Both the position numbers and the translations under genes were made by a program. From Hetaerina americana (Eukaryota > Arthropoda > Insecta > Odonata > Calopterygidae): a stretch of DNA of 64,000 bases. The notes beneath the pieces are model-generated. The model worked only from the letters and a program-made list of their open reading frames with translations. It was not told the origin of the DNA and did no database searches. The stretch is taken from assembly GCA_022747635.1 (NCBI GenBank), contig JAKTNV010000614.1, positions 1 through 64,000 of the forward strand, read 5' to 3'. Below, piece after piece: positions 18,544 to 30,562 of this stretch (its first letter is position 1; each line of letters starts with the position of its first letter).

Positions 18544-20059
18544 AAGGGAGCCCTTTTCTGCAATATTTACATGTGTAGGGACGACCCCGGAGCACTTGGG
18601 GCGGAGGGCGCAGGATTGGCGTAGGCGCCGCGGGGTGGCATTGGTCGGGGAGAATTCGCGTAGGGTCCTGCGGGGGTGTTTCCGAAGGCTTCCTTGTTTT
18701 CCTGCAGCAAGAAAAGTTTTGGGGGGGCGCGGGGGGCAGGAGGGCCGGAGCAATTGCGTCCCCGGAGTCCGGAGGCGAGACAGTAAATTGCAACGCGGAG
18801 TCCTTCGCTAGGTCGTGCCATCTCTGTGAGCGACACACGAGACGTATTGCAAGCTCTCTCCCCGCTTCCCGGGAAAGGTCGGGCGCAATTTTCAAACATT
18901 CCGAAAATGGAGGGGGGCATCCAGGGCGGTAATAAAGGGCCCTTTTCGCCAGTATTCAGTGGTCGACAGTTTTTCGAAAAACGGGCTTCCTCTTCACTTC
19001 ACTTCCTGTGTGGTAGAGATTTAAAATCGTGTGCTGTTCACTTACTTTGCATTAATCGTCATTAGTAAAAATACGCTTTCCTTATAAATAAATAAATACA
19101 TAAATTAGGGTTTCTTCAAATATAAACAAATTAGGGTTTTCTTCAAATCGGAGAATAGGAATCGAAAAGGCTGTAAAAAAGTGGCGCTTTCAATTGCACA
19201 AGATGGAAAACCAGATTTCTCCATTGTTTATATTTTCCATTTTCTCGAAAAATATCGCGAAAATGGGCATCGATTTCCGCGAAATTCGCAAAAAATTTCT
19301 GAAAATTTTTTTGCAAACATTTTTCCAATTTTTCCCGAGTGCTCGCGATCGGTCGTTTCCTCCGATGTATTGAGTTTCTTTTCCGTTCAATTTTTTTTCA
19401 TCAAACACACACTCCTTTTACAAGAATTATCTTCGCATAAATTCTGTGGAAAGATTGGTGTTCAAAAACTAAGGTAAAAGAGTGGAACTCACCTATTTCC
19501 GCGAGTCGATTCGCGTCGGGTCGTCTTGAATGACGCTCCTTGCCGGGAGCGCGCGCGCGCCATCTCTTCGGGGGGGAGGTAAACAGCTGGAAGGAAGGGG
19601 CGTCACACGCCAAAGTTTGAAACGTGATCCGGCGCCTCTCTTCAACAGTTGTCGTCGTCTCCAATGATGGAATACTGAGGAGACAAGACGTTGTTGTTGT
19701 TGACGTTGCATTGAAAGCAGAAAAAATAATTGCATTATTTTCACAAAATTGTATTTATTGTTACACTTACACTTTAAAGTGACGACGACTCTCTTCAGAT
19801 GGGATTTTTTTTCTTCCCAAGTTTCTCTCCTTTTAATAATTCATTCCTTTTAATACTTCGTTGTGCTGCTTCAATTTGGATTACATTACTTTTGCTCCGC
19901 TCGCATGGAATAAAATCGCTTCTCTCCGCGAAAATGCAATTTCGCGAATATTTTTCCAGCCGGATCGCCTGAAATTTGCAAGTGCGAAAATAAATAATTT
20001 TCGCGGATCAATTTAAGCTTCAATCTGTTCTCATCAGCTTTTAAGTGGACCTTTTTAAT

Positions 20060-20210
20060 GATGGGCCGATCCCGACGGTACTGCAATGCCGGGCCAACCC
20101 GCGGCAGGGATGGAGTAAACTCCGGGTACCCCGCCAATGTCCAAAAATCAGATTAATATTCTGGTCCCGCAATGCGGGACGTATCAGATATTAAGCTGAT
20201 AAGAACAGAT
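20060..20210 (-). pseudogene. U2 3' part (nt 39-189), downstream of B1
   Basis: The break is at the same base as for family A: plus strand AACAGAT then element TTAAAATG. Confidence 0.93.
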
Positions 20211-20284
20211 TTAAAATGTTTATTTGAAAATTCTTTCATACAGAGTTTTAAGCAACTTATAATTAATATATAATTTATACATGA

Positions 20285-20311
20285 CCGGCTCCCTCCAAAT
20301 GAGGGAGCCGG
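20285..20311 (-). other. Conserved 3' UTR hairpin of B1
   Basis: Same 11-bp stem as family A; the loop is CAAAT instead of CAAGT. The surrounding 3' UTR is much less conserved, apart from the GCCGT/ACGGC stem at 20445-20463. Confidence 0.8.
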
Positions 20312-20594
20312 GGAACAAGTCTTTTTGCCCCTTTATTTTGGGGAAATATTATAATAATATAGGCTTCTCGCACGAGTGTTTTTTTTTATAAAATGTTTTA
20401 TATGTTTAAGTCTCTCACGGGGAGGGTTTACACTTTTGGGGGGGGCCGTTTATACACCACGGCGTGGCCATTCATACACTATGGCTCATAGAGTAAATAA
20501 AAGAGAAAGGGGACAGAGAAAGGTTTTACAATGAAGAAGTATGGAAAGAGGGGGGGAAATGATTTTACACGACTTCACTTTTGTCCTTTCCTTT

Positions 20595-23500
20595 TCAGCC
20601 TCCGGAGCCGTCTTCATACTGTCTATGTCCCGTGATGTGTTCGACGTAGCAGTCCCGGGTCCAGCGGATGACGTCGCTGACCATCAGTCGCCGCATGGTG
20701 GTGCAGAATCGTCGAGGTAGGCCCAGGGACTTCAGGACGGGGTCGTTCTGCGAGTCCCACGTCCCCAGGCTTCCCACGACGATGGCGGCGACCGATGACC
20801 GGTATCCCTGCTGGCGGATGGTCTCTGCCAGGGCGGCGTACTTCTCCTCCTTCGCGGTCCTGGCTGCCAGCAGAGCTCCCTCGTTGTTCTCGAACGGTAC
20901 TGCTACGTCGATCAATGTCACAGTCTTGTCGGCCTGGTTAGTTATAACCAGGTCTGGTCTAAGAGTCGAGTCAGTGCCAGGTACTTGTTTGTTGACTCTG
21001 ATTTCATCGTCACCTTTTCCCCGGCGTCCAATCAGAGCCCTGTGTAGTCGGTCTTGGACAGCATTATGTCTATGCTGCCACGTCCTTGAGTGCATCGTGC
21101 AGTGATTAACGACGTGGGGCAGGGTCTCCTCCGCGTAGCCACATCGCCGACACCGCTTGTCCCCGTTGGTTTCCCAACGGCGACAGGCATTGAGCGGGAG
21201 CAGATCGAGCCGAGCCCTAAAGATGAACCTCCAATCACAAAACCTGGTGTATCTCCCTCCTGCCAGGAAGTGATTGGAGGCTTCAGATTTCGCCGAGGCA
21301 CGAATGACTTTCCCTTGATCGGGCTTGGCGCTTACCTTGTTCAGGTAGTAGCGCCGCACCGCGATCTTCAGGGCACCCGTCAGTTGCCTTACGGCCTTCG
21401 GAGGAACCCTGATGAAGGGGGGGCGGTCTTCAGCCCCGTCATTCATGTCCCGGAACGAAATCTGCATCTCCCTTAGCTCGTCCGACCATCTCCAGCTCAA
21501 GCCTATGCGCGCGGCGATACGGCGTGACGCGGAGCGAACCTGCGTGAAGAGGGAACTGAAGTCGCCGCTTTCCCTTCCAAAGTCATCCCGCAGACTACCA
21601 CTAAGGTACTCTGCGAGATCACCGGTGGTTGGCGGTCTCCTCAGCTTCCTCCGCACTACCTCCTTCAGGCGACCCCAGGCGAGCACTCTCACGTTGGGGT
21701 CACGGGAATGGAGGAGTCGATATCCCTGCACGATGGTCAATATGTCAGTCAAGTCGGAAAGAGGGAGAAGACCTGCGCCGCCGTGTTGATGGCCAATGAA
21801 GACCATCTCAGGCGATGCCCTTTTGGGCAAATGGAGCCAGCCCTTTGCGCAGGCCTTCAGCCTCTTGTCGATGTCGGTCAAGTTTTTCTTTTTAACATTA
21901 CCAGCCCGCAAGATGAATTCCAGCCTGGGCAGAAGGAAGATGTTGGTCGCGGCGATCTTCTGCCACGGGGCGAGGAGTGACTCGTCGATCTTCTTGACGT
22001 CCTCGCCCAAGCGCACCAGGTCCTCCTCGGGGGTCTGGTCCACGTGGAACCCGAACGGGACCCCGAGGTACCGGTACGCTTCGCCGTCCTTCAGGCTGGA
22101 AATGGCCGCCCCCTGGATGGTGAGTTGGGACGGCTGCACGGGCTGGTTTGCTGCAAAGTTGAGGTCCAGCGTTGCGCACTTGCTTGGCTTGAACTGTAGA
22201 CCTGCAGCGGTCGCCTCTTCTCCCGCGATGTTCAGCAGGCGCTGCAGGTGCTCCTGGTCCCGGGCCACCAGCACCAAGTCGTCCGCGTAGGCCAGGATGG
22301 CGATGTTTTGCCCCTGGACGACGACTCCGGACTTGCCTGCCTCACCAGCGACCGCCCGTATCACCGGCTCCATTCCCAAGTTGAAAATGGTCGGTGATAA
22401 CGGGCACCCCTGCTTGACACCGGCGCAGATGTCGATGACGCCGGTGTCGCCGCTGGTCGTCTTCACGACCGTGGAGCCCTTCTGCAACTCCTCCACGGTC
22501 CTCCTCATCTCCTCAGGCAAGTCCATCCTCCTCAGGGTGTTCTGGAGGTGTTGGTGCGGGATGGACCCGAACGCGTTCCGTAGGTCAAGCCAAGCCAGTG
22601 CGATTCGGGAACGTCTGCGTCTCATTTCGTCAACAGCTGCCTGAAGGGTGAAATTGTGCTCGTGGCACCCCTCGAACTCCCGGAAGCCCTTTTGAGCCGG
22701 GTGCATCTTCTTCCCGCTGACCGCCCAAGATAGTATGCGGTCAGCAAGCACCCCGGCGTACAGCTTGGCGATGGTGTTGCCAAGCGCTATGGGCCTCCAG
22801 TTGCCGATGTCCTGGCGGTCCCCCCCTTTGTGCAGGAGGACAGTCCGAGAGGTCTTCCACGCGGCCGGTGTCCTGGCCTCCTTCAGGCATCTGTTGAAGA
22901 TAAAAGAGAGAATTCGTCCATGTCTATCGACCGCCCTCAGGTCGCCGTAGGTGAGGCCATCGGGGCCCGGGGCGGTGTTCTTGGTTCTAGACATGCGTCT
23001 CGTCACTTCCTCAGGAGTGATCCTTTCGAGGAGCAGTTTCTTCTCGGTCTCCGTCGTGCGACGGTAGACCGAGTCGTCACCCTCGTCCTCCAAGCCCCCC
23101 ATCCCGACATTCCCGTAGACTTGGCGGAAATGCTTTTCCACCTCCTCCGCGGGAATGTCGCAATAGGGTGACTTATCGGACAGGATGCTCTCCACTGCCC
23201 TCCTGGGATGACTCCTGAAGAGTTTCTGTATGTCCGACGCCTTTTTCGCGTCGTAGTCAGCTACTTGTCTGCGTCTTGGTGGTTGTCTGTGCACGACGTT
23301 TCGTGGCCGAGGAGCTTCCCCTCCGTCCGCAGGTTTCGCCTCCCTCTTCCTCTCCGCCTGGGTGGTGGCCACCAGATCCTGCACCACGACCTCGAACTCC
23401 TCCCATGACTGGCCGGATGTGCTGGCCAGTCGGTCGAGCCACAGCTTCTCCTTCTGCTGTATCGGTGGCTCGACCTGTCGTGGTGCTCCTTCTGCTGCGT

Positions 23501-24560
23501 CTGGAGCTGGCGGCGGCGATGTTGCTGCGTCCACAGGCGGCGGTGACCCGGTGTCGTTAAGGTCACCGACTTCAGGAGGCTGCCCCGGCGCCAGGTCTTC
23601 GGCCGGAGCGTCTGCTGCTGCGTCTGGATCGGAGGGTTGCGCCTCGGTCACGTTGGGCGGCGTCGTGCATCTAACTGTCTCCTCGATTGCCTCCTGAAGG
23701 GGGGCAATCAAGGGGGGAGGTCTCTTGTGGGTCACCATGTGGTTCGCAAGCCCGCGACGGGTAGCGCATGCGAAATCGCATGCCCCGCACCGATGCGAGA
23801 GTGCAACACGTCCGTCCGCAGCCTTACGTATCCCCCCTTTGAGGCAGGGATGAGTGGACGGCTTGCGGCCGATAGTCCCACCGCAGATGGAGCAGGCGTT
23901 CACCGACGTGAGTCGGTGGCCGTGCTGCTCCATCAGGTGCCGGACGAGACTTCTCCGCATCGCCGTCCACTCCGTAGCGCGGAAGGACATGCTGCATCCC
24001 ACCTCGGTGCAGGTTAACGTGTCCGCCACGGGAAAGTAAACCACAAGTTGATTGTCGATTCTCCTGGCCGACACCGCGGTGCCGGTCAGGAGAAGCGCCG
24101 GGACCCTGTCAGTCGTTTGGGGGGCGGGGGCAGTCGGGGGAATCGGGGGGGGAGAATCCAGCGCCGGACGTCTGGACGAAGAAGAATCCGGAGGCGTCGT
24201 GAAGTCGTCGAGGGAGAGAGGGGAAGAAGAACGGGACTTGGGGGGAGAATAGGTGACGTCCGAGAGCGGGGAGAAGGTCTCAAGGGAAGGCTTTCGGACG
24301 CCGGATGGAGAAGAAGAAGAAGAAGAAACGGGGGAGCCATAGTGTATGATTTTCCGCGGGCGACGCGTCCTACGCGCCGAAGCGCTTTCGGACGCGCCGT
24401 CCGGTGGTGTATGGGGAGGGGAGGAGTCGGGCTCTGACGCCTCGACTTTCCTCCTCCGCGGAGTGCGAGAGGAGGAGGGGGGGGCGGAGGAACTAGCACG
24501 CGATGGTGCTTTTCTAACGGCCCCCGCCCCCCCGTTTTTACGGGGAGGACGTGGGGGCAT
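20595..24560 (-). CDS. B1 retrotransposon protein: zinc fingers, reverse transcriptase, restriction-like endonuclease
   Basis: 1,321 residues, nine shorter than the A protein through changes in the N-terminal third. Zinc fingers: C184/C189/H208/H213, C223/C226/H237/C239 and C258/C261/H274/H278. RT motifs lie nine residues earlier than in A: D659 in motif A and YADD at 758-761. The CCHC knuckle is C1137/C1140/H1149/C1154 and the nuclease PD-x14-D is D1203/D1218. The Pro/Ser/Ala-rich linkers (1-170 and about 300-370) differ most from A, whereas from KEKLWLDRL (370) onward there are no length differences. In-frame TAA four codons before the ATG supports the start. Likely function: single-strand nicking of U2 DNA and target-primed reverse transcription. 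Confidence 0.95.
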   Translation of the reverse strand: MPPRPPRKNGGAGAVRKAPSRASSSAPPSSSRTPRRRKVEASEPDSSPPHTPPDGASESASARRTRRPRKIIHYGSPVSSSSSSPSGVRKPSLETFSPLSDVTYSPPKSRSSSPLSLDDFTTPPDSSSSRRPALDSPPPIPPTAPAPQTTDRVPALLLTGTAVSARRIDNQLVVYFPVADTLTCTEVGCSMSFRATEWTAMRRSLVRHLMEQHGHRLTSVNACSICGGTIGRKPSTHPCLKGGIRKAADGRVALSHRCGACDFACATRRGLANHMVTHKRPPPLIAPLQEAIEETVRCTTPPNVTEAQPSDPDAAADAPAEDLAPGQPPEVGDLNDTGSPPPVDAATSPPPAPDAAEGAPRQVEPPIQQKEKLWLDRLASTSGQSWEEFEVVVQDLVATTQAERKREAKPADGGEAPRPRNVVHRQPPRRRQVADYDAKKASDIQKLFRSHPRRAVESILSDKSPYCDIPAEEVEKHFRQVYGNVGMGGLEDEGDDSVYRRTTETEKKLLLERITPEEVTRRMSRTKNTAPGPDGLTYGDLRAVDRHGRILSFIFNRCLKEARTPAAWKTSRTVLLHKGGDRQDIGNWRPIALGNTIAKLYAGVLADRILSWAVSGKKMHPAQKGFREFEGCHEHNFTLQAAVDEMRRRRSRIALAWLDLRNAFGSIPHQHLQNTLRRMDLPEEMRRTVEELQKGSTVVKTTSGDTGVIDICAGVKQGCPLSPTIFNLGMEPVIRAVAGEAGKSGVVVQGQNIAILAYADDLVLVARDQEHLQRLLNIAGEEATAAGLQFKPSKCATLDLNFAANQPVQPSQLTIQGAAISSLKDGEAYRYLGVPFGFHVDQTPEEDLVRLGEDVKKIDESLLAPWQKIAATNIFLLPRLEFILRAGNVKKKNLTDIDKRLKACAKGWLHLPKRASPEMVFIGHQHGGAGLLPLSDLTDILTIVQGYRLLHSRDPNVRVLAWGRLKEVVRRKLRRPPTTGDLAEYLSGSLRDDFGRESGDFSSLFTQVRSASRRIAARIGLSWRWSDELREMQISFRDMNDGAEDRPPFIRVPPKAVRQLTGALKIAVRRYYLNKVSAKPDQGKVIRASAKSEASNHFLAGGRYTRFCDWRFIFRARLDLLPLNACRRWETNGDKRCRRCGYAEETLPHVVNHCTMHSRTWQHRHNAVQDRLHRALIGRRGKGDDEIRVNKQVPGTDSTLRPDLVITNQADKTVTLIDVAVPFENNEGALLAARTAKEEKYAALAETIRQQGYRSSVAAIVVGSLGTWDSQNDPVLKSLGLPRRFCTTMRRLMVSDVIRWTRDCYVEHITGHRQYEDGSGG

Positions 24561-24839
24561 GGGAGGGCGTTAAGTCATGGCACAAACGGGGCCTGGCGGA
24601 CGATATTCCACGGCCTGAAGGACCGTGGTACGTTGTTTTGAAAATTGTCCTTTTAAGGACACAAAAAAATTCAAAAGATATAAATGCTGAAGGCCAAGGG
24701 GGGCGACGGAGGGCTTTTCCGCGGTCTGAGGGACTGCGGAACGAAAATTTTCAAAAATACAAATTTAAATTAAGCGCGTGGCGTCCACCTGAATGAAGTC
24801 CAGGCGGCCGCCGAGGGATGGCGCTGAAGGCGCTCAACC

Positions 24840-24866
24840 CGCTTCTCGGCCCGTATGGGTGGGATC
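24840..24866 (+). other. U2 stem-loop I-like patch, B1
   Basis: Plus strand matches U2 nt 3-28 at 22 of 26 bases with one inserted base, beginning with the identical 12-mer CGCTTCTCGGCC and ending with GATC. It is longer and better preserved than in family A. Confidence 0.78.
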
Positions 24867-25110
24867 GGGAGGAAATTTGAATTTACCGGGGTTTTGAAAT
24901 GACGGTTTTGTGGAAGATGAAGTCTTCCACAAATACCGGACGGGGGGGAGGGGGTCAATCGAACCGATCGGGCGTGAAGCGCGCCGAACGGTCGCTTGAC
25001 CGGCGTCGCGGCCGAAAAGGAAACCGCGCGCCGTTCAAATCACCCGCTCTGCGCCGATCCGTACGGGATCGACGGAGGGTGCTCCCGGGGGCCCTGAGGG
25101 GGTCCGGGGG

Positions 25111-25230
25111 CCTCGGTGCTCAAGCTACCGGTCCGGAGGGGACCTGGCAGTGCACCGGGGGCCGGGGAACGTCCGGTGCTCAGCCTACCGGTCCTGAAGG
25201 GACCCGGCGGTGCACCGGGGGCGGGGGCCT
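25111..25230 (-). repeat. Two 60-bp tandem repeats in the B1 5' UTR
   Basis: Units 25111-25170 and 25171-25230, each with CGGTGCTCA, CTACCGGTCC and GTGCACCGGGGGC. Homologous to the three-unit array in family A. Confidence 0.85.
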
Positions 25231-25435
25231 GCGCCGGGCCTTAGGGGCCCGGCGTCGAGCCCGGGGAGGTTATCACCCCAAGTGGGCGTGGGGAACGGTC
25301 CGTGAGCGACCGGGGAGCCCTGAGGGGGCGGTGGGTCCCACGGTCCGCCTTGAAGAGGCAATGGACCGTGGGGCCATCGGGGGTCGAAAGAGGGGCTACT
25401 GGGCAGAGCAGGCGCCTAGTGTCCTGTTGCCCCTT

Positions 25436-25498
25436 CCCTCTGGGAGTGTCCCGGGGGGCTTACCGTTGGTCGGGGCCCGTCCGGGATTCCTCAGAGAG
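25436..25498 (-). other. Long 5'-proximal hairpin, B1
   Basis: Counterpart of 12718-12780 in A1. One outer pair is U-A in A and U-G on the element strand in B, and an inner pair is A-U in A and G-C in B. Confidence 0.72.
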
Positions 25499-25512
25499 GC
25501 TAGAAAGGTCCA

Positions 25513-25530
25513 AAAGCGGTAGATCTGTTC
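25513..25530 (+). other. U2 branch-point-region-like patch, B1
   Basis: Plus strand has AAAG, GTAG and ATCTGTTC in the U2 order (nt 29-32, 34-37, 39-46). Element RNA could form 4, 4 and 8 bp with U2, interrupted at U33 and U38. It lies 47 nt from the element 5' end. Confidence 0.75.
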
Positions 25531-25577
25531 ATTTAAAAATTTGAATTTGGCGGGCGAAAAAGAAGAAAGTTAAGGGG

Positions 25578-25636
25578 ATTAAGCTGATAAGAACAGATAC
25601 TACACTTTGATCTTAGCCATAAGGCCGAGAAGCGAT
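25578..25636 (-). pseudogene. U2 5' part (nt 1-59), upstream of B1
   Basis: Same 59-nt stub as at A1; shows that both families make the same second join. Confidence 0.93.
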
Positions 25637-27152
25637 AAGGGAGCCCTTTTCTGCAATATTTACATGTGTAGGGACGACCCCGGAGCACTTGGGGCGGAGG
25701 GCGCAGGATTGGCGTAGGCGCCGCGGGGTGGCATTGGTCGGGGAGAATTCGCGTAGGGTCCTGCGGGGGTGTTTCCGAAGGCTTCCTTGTTTTCCTGCAG
25801 CAAGAAAAGTTTTGGGGGGGCGCGGGGGGCAGGAGGGCCGGAGCAATTGCGTCCCCGGAGTCCGGAGGCGAGACAGTAAATTGCAACGCGGAGTCCTTCG
25901 CTAGGTCGTGCCATCTCTGTGAGCGACACACGAGACGTATTGCAAGCTCTCTCCCCGCTTCCCGGGAAAGGTCGGGCGCAATTTTCAAACATTCCGAAAA
26001 TGGAGGGGGGCATCCAGGGCGGTAATAAAGGGCCCTTTTCGCCAGTATTCAGTGGTCGACAGTTTTTCGAAAAACGGGCTTCCTCTTCACTTCACTTCCT
26101 GTGTGGTAGAGATTTAAAATCGTGTGCTGTTCACTTACTTTGCATTAATCGTCATTAGTAAAAATACGCTTTCCTTATAAATAAATAAATACATAAATTA
26201 GGGTTTCTTCAAATATAAACAAATTAGGGTTTTCTTCAAATCGGAGAATAGGAATCGAAAAGGCTGTAAAAAAGTGGCGCTTTCAATTGCACAAGATGGA
26301 AAACCAGATTTCTCCATTGTTTATATTTTCCATTTTCTCGAAAAATATCGCGAAAATGGGCATCGATTTCCGCGAAATTCGCAAAAAATTTCTGAAAATT
26401 TTTTTGCAAACATTTTTCCAATTTTTCCCGAGTGCTCGCGATCGGTCGTTTCCTCCGATGTATTGAGTTTCTTTTCCGTTCAATTTTTTTTCATCAAACA
26501 CACACTCCTTTTACAAGAATTATCTTCGCATAAATTCTGTGGAAAGATTGGTGTTCAAAAACTAAGGTAAAAGAGTGGAACTCACCTATTTCCGCGAGTC
26601 GATTCGCGTCGGGTCGTCTTGAATGACGCTCCTTGCCGGGAGCGCGCGCGCGCCATCTCTTCGGGGGGGAGGTAAACAGCTGGAAGGAAGGGGCGTCACA
26701 CGCCAAAGTTTGAAACGTGATCCGGCGCCTCTCTTCAACAGTTGTCGTCGTCTCCAATGATGGAATACTGAGGAGACAAGACGTTGTTGTTGTTGACGTT
26801 GCATTGAAAGCAGAAAAAATAATTGCATTATTTTCACAAAATTGTATTTATTGTTACACTTACACTTTAAAGTGACGACGACTCTCTTCAGATGGGATTT
26901 TTTTTCTTCCCAAGTTTCTCTCCTTTTAATAATTCATTCCTTTTAATACTTCGTTGTGCTGCTTCAATTTGGATTACATTACTTTTGCTCCGCTCGCATG
27001 GAATAAAATCGCTTCTCTCCGCGAAAATGCAATTTCGCGAATATTTTTCCAGCCGGATCGCCTGAAATTTGCAAGTGCGAAAATAAATAATTTTCGCGGA
27101 TCAATTTAAGCTTCAATCTGTTCTCATCAGCTTTTAAGTGGACCTTTTTAAT

Positions 27153-27341
27153 GATGGGCCGATCCCGACGGTACTGCAATGCCGGGCCAACCCGCGGCAG
27201 GGATGGAGTAAACTCCGGGTACCCCGCCAATGTCCAAAAATCAGATTAATATTCTGGTCCCGCAATGCGGGACGTATCAGATATTAAGCTGATAAGAACA
27301 GATACTACACTTTGATCTTAGCCATAAGGCCGAGAAGCGAT
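27153..27341 (-). ncRNA. U2: U2 spliceosomal snRNA, intact copy (locus 9)
   Basis: First of two intact genes between B1 and B2. Confidence 0.95.
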
Positions 27342-28857
27342 AAGGGAGCCCTTTTCTGCAATATTTACATGTGTAGGGACGACCCCGGAGCACTTGGGGC
27401 GGAGGGCGCAGGATTGGCGTAGGCGCCGCGGGGTGGCATTGGTCGGGGAGAATTCGCGTAGGGTCCTGCGGGGGTGTTTCCGAAGGCTTCCTTGTTTTCC
27501 TGCAGCAAGAAAAGTTTTGGGGGGGCGCGGGGGGCAGGAGGGCCGGAGCAATTGCGTCCCCGGAGTCCGGAGGCGAGACAGTAAATTGCAACGCGGAGTC
27601 CTTCGCTAGGTCGTGCCATCTCTGTGAGCGACACACGAGACGTATTGCAAGCTCTCTCCCCGCTTCCCGGGAAAGGTCGGGCGCAATTTTCAAACATTCC
27701 GAAAATGGAGGGGGGCATCCAGGGCGGTAATAAAGGGCCCTTTTCGCCAGTATTCAGTGGTCGACAGTTTTTCGAAAAACGGGCTTCCTCTTCACTTCAC
27801 TTCCTGTGTGGTAGAGATTTAAAATCGTGTGCTGTTCACTTACTTTGCATTAATCGTCATTAGTAAAAATACGCTTTCCTTATAAATAAATAAATACATA
27901 AATTAGGGTTTCTTCAAATATAAACAAATTAGGGTTTTCTTCAAATCGGAGAATAGGAATCGAAAAGGCTGTAAAAAAGTGGCGCTTTCAATTGCACAAG
28001 ATGGAAAACCAGATTTCTCCATTGTTTATATTTTCCATTTTCTCGAAAAATATCGCGAAAATGGGCATCGATTTCCGCGAAATTCGCAAAAAATTTCTGA
28101 AAATTTTTTTGCAAACATTTTTCCAATTTTTCCCGAGTGCTCGCGATCGGTCGTTTCCTCCGATGTATTGAGTTTCTTTTCCGTTCAATTTTTTTTCATC
28201 AAACACACACTCCTTTTACAAGAATTATCTTCGCATAAATTCTGTGGAAAGATTGGTGTTCAAAAACTAAGGTAAAAGAGTGGAACTCACCTATTTCCGC
28301 GAGTCGATTCGCGTCGGGTCGTCTTGAATGACGCTCCTTGCCGGGAGCGCGCGCGCGCCATCTCTTCGGGGGGGAGGTAAACAGCTGGAAGGAAGGGGCG
28401 TCACACGCCAAAGTTTGAAACGTGATCCGGCGCCTCTCTTCAACAGTTGTCGTCGTCTCCAATGATGGAATACTGAGGAGACAAGACGTTGTTGTTGTTG
28501 ACGTTGCATTGAAAGCAGAAAAAATAATTGCATTATTTTCACAAAATTGTATTTATTGTTACACTTACACTTTAAAGTGACGACGACTCTCTTCAGATGG
28601 GATTTTTTTTCTTCCCAAGTTTCTCTCCTTTTAATAATTCATTCCTTTTAATACTTCGTTGTGCTGCTTCAATTTGGATTACATTACTTTTGCTCCGCTC
28701 GCATGGAATAAAATCGCTTCTCTCCGCGAAAATGCAATTTCGCGAATATTTTTCCAGCCGGATCGCCTGAAATTTGCAAGTGCGAAAATAAATAATTTTC
28801 GCGGATCAATTTAAGCTTCAATCTGTTCTCATCAGCTTTTAAGTGGACCTTTTTAAT

Positions 28858-29046
28858 GATGGGCCGATCCCGACGGTACTGCAATGCCGGGCCAACCCGC
28901 GGCAGGGATGGAGTAAACTCCGGGTACCCCGCCAATGTCCAAAAATCAGATTAATATTCTGGTCCCGCAATGCGGGACGTATCAGATATTAAGCTGATAA
29001 GAACAGATACTACACTTTGATCTTAGCCATAAGGCCGAGAAGCGAT
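28858..29046 (-). ncRNA. U2: U2 spliceosomal snRNA, intact copy (locus 10)
   Basis: Second of two intact genes between B1 and B2. Confidence 0.95.
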
Positions 29047-30562
29047 AAGGGAGCCCTTTTCTGCAATATTTACATGTGTAGGGACGACCCCGGAGCACTT
29101 GGGGCGGAGGGCGCAGGATTGGCGTAGGCGCCGCGGGGTGGCATTGGTCGGGGAGAATTCGCGTAGGGTCCTGCGGGGGTGTTTCCGAAGGCTTCCTTGT
29201 TTTCCTGCAGCAAGAAAAGTTTTGGGGGGGCGCGGGGGGCAGGAGGGCCGGAGCAATTGCGTCCCCGGAGTCCGGAGGCGAGACAGTAAATTGCAACGCG
29301 GAGTCCTTCGCTAGGTCGTGCCATCTCTGTGAGCGACACACGAGACGTATTGCAAGCTCTCTCCCCGCTTCCCGGGAAAGGTCGGGCGCAATTTTCAAAC
29401 ATTCCGAAAATGGAGGGGGGCATCCAGGGCGGTAATAAAGGGCCCTTTTCGCCAGTATTCAGTGGTCGACAGTTTTTCGAAAAACGGGCTTCCTCTTCAC
29501 TTCACTTCCTGTGTGGTAGAGATTTAAAATCGTGTGCTGTTCACTTACTTTGCATTAATCGTCATTAGTAAAAATACGCTTTCCTTATAAATAAATAAAT
29601 ACATAAATTAGGGTTTCTTCAAATATAAACAAATTAGGGTTTTCTTCAAATCGGAGAATAGGAATCGAAAAGGCTGTAAAAAAGTGGCGCTTTCAATTGC
29701 ACAAGATGGAAAACCAGATTTCTCCATTGTTTATATTTTCCATTTTCTCGAAAAATATCGCGAAAATGGGCATCGATTTCCGCGAAATTCGCAAAAAATT
29801 TCTGAAAATTTTTTTGCAAACATTTTTCCAATTTTTCCCGAGTGCTCGCGATCGGTCGTTTCCTCCGATGTATTGAGTTTCTTTTCCGTTCAATTTTTTT
29901 TCATCAAACACACACTCCTTTTACAAGAATTATCTTCGCATAAATTCTGTGGAAAGATTGGTGTTCAAAAACTAAGGTAAAAGAGTGGAACTCACCTATT
30001 TCCGCGAGTCGATTCGCGTCGGGTCGTCTTGAATGACGCTCCTTGCCGGGAGCGCGCGCGCGCCATCTCTTCGGGGGGGAGGTAAACAGCTGGAAGGAAG
30101 GGGCGTCACACGCCAAAGTTTGAAACGTGATCCGGCGCCTCTCTTCAACAGTTGTCGTCGTCTCCAATGATGGAATACTGAGGAGACAAGACGTTGTTGT
30201 TGTTGACGTTGCATTGAAAGCAGAAAAAATAATTGCATTATTTTCACAAAATTGTATTTATTGTTACACTTACACTTTAAAGTGACGACGACTCTCTTCA
30301 GATGGGATTTTTTTTCTTCCCAAGTTTCTCTCCTTTTAATAATTCATTCCTTTTAATACTTCGTTGTGCTGCTTCAATTTGGATTACATTACTTTTGCTC
30401 CGCTCGCATGGAATAAAATCGCTTCTCTCCGCGAAAATGCAATTTCGCGAATATTTTTCCAGCCGGATCGCCTGAAATTTGCAAGTGCGAAAATAAATAA
30501 TTTTCGCGGATCAATTTAAGCTTCAATCTGTTCTCATCAGCTTTTAAGTGGACCTTTTTAAT

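Larger units (their letters stand above)
20211..25577 (-). mobile_element. Family B U2-specific non-LTR retrotransposon, copy B1, full length (Utopia-like)
   Basis: 5,367 bp, same orientation, same site and the same 21-bp duplication as family A (20190-20210 and 25578-25598). Layout: 1,017-nt 5' UTR, 1,321-codon ORF, 384-nt 3' UTR ending AATAAACATTTTAA. The RT and nuclease parts are very close to family A, with few residue changes. The UTRs and protein N terminus are clearly diverged, so these are separate families sharing one target. B1, B2 and B3 look identical over their full length in everything I compared. Confidence 0.93.
24561..25577 (-). other. B1 5' UTR: structured leader with U2-complementary patches
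   Basis: 1,017 nt. Hairpins homologous to family A include 24608-24628 (CCACGG/CCGTGG), about 24718-24740, 24907-24933 (11-bp stem TTTGTGGAAGA/TCTTCCACAAA) and 25436-25498. Two 60-bp repeats lie at 25111-25230. U2-like patches are at 24840-24866 and 25513-25530. It is shorter than in A partly because it has one 60-bp unit fewer. Confidence 0.8.
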
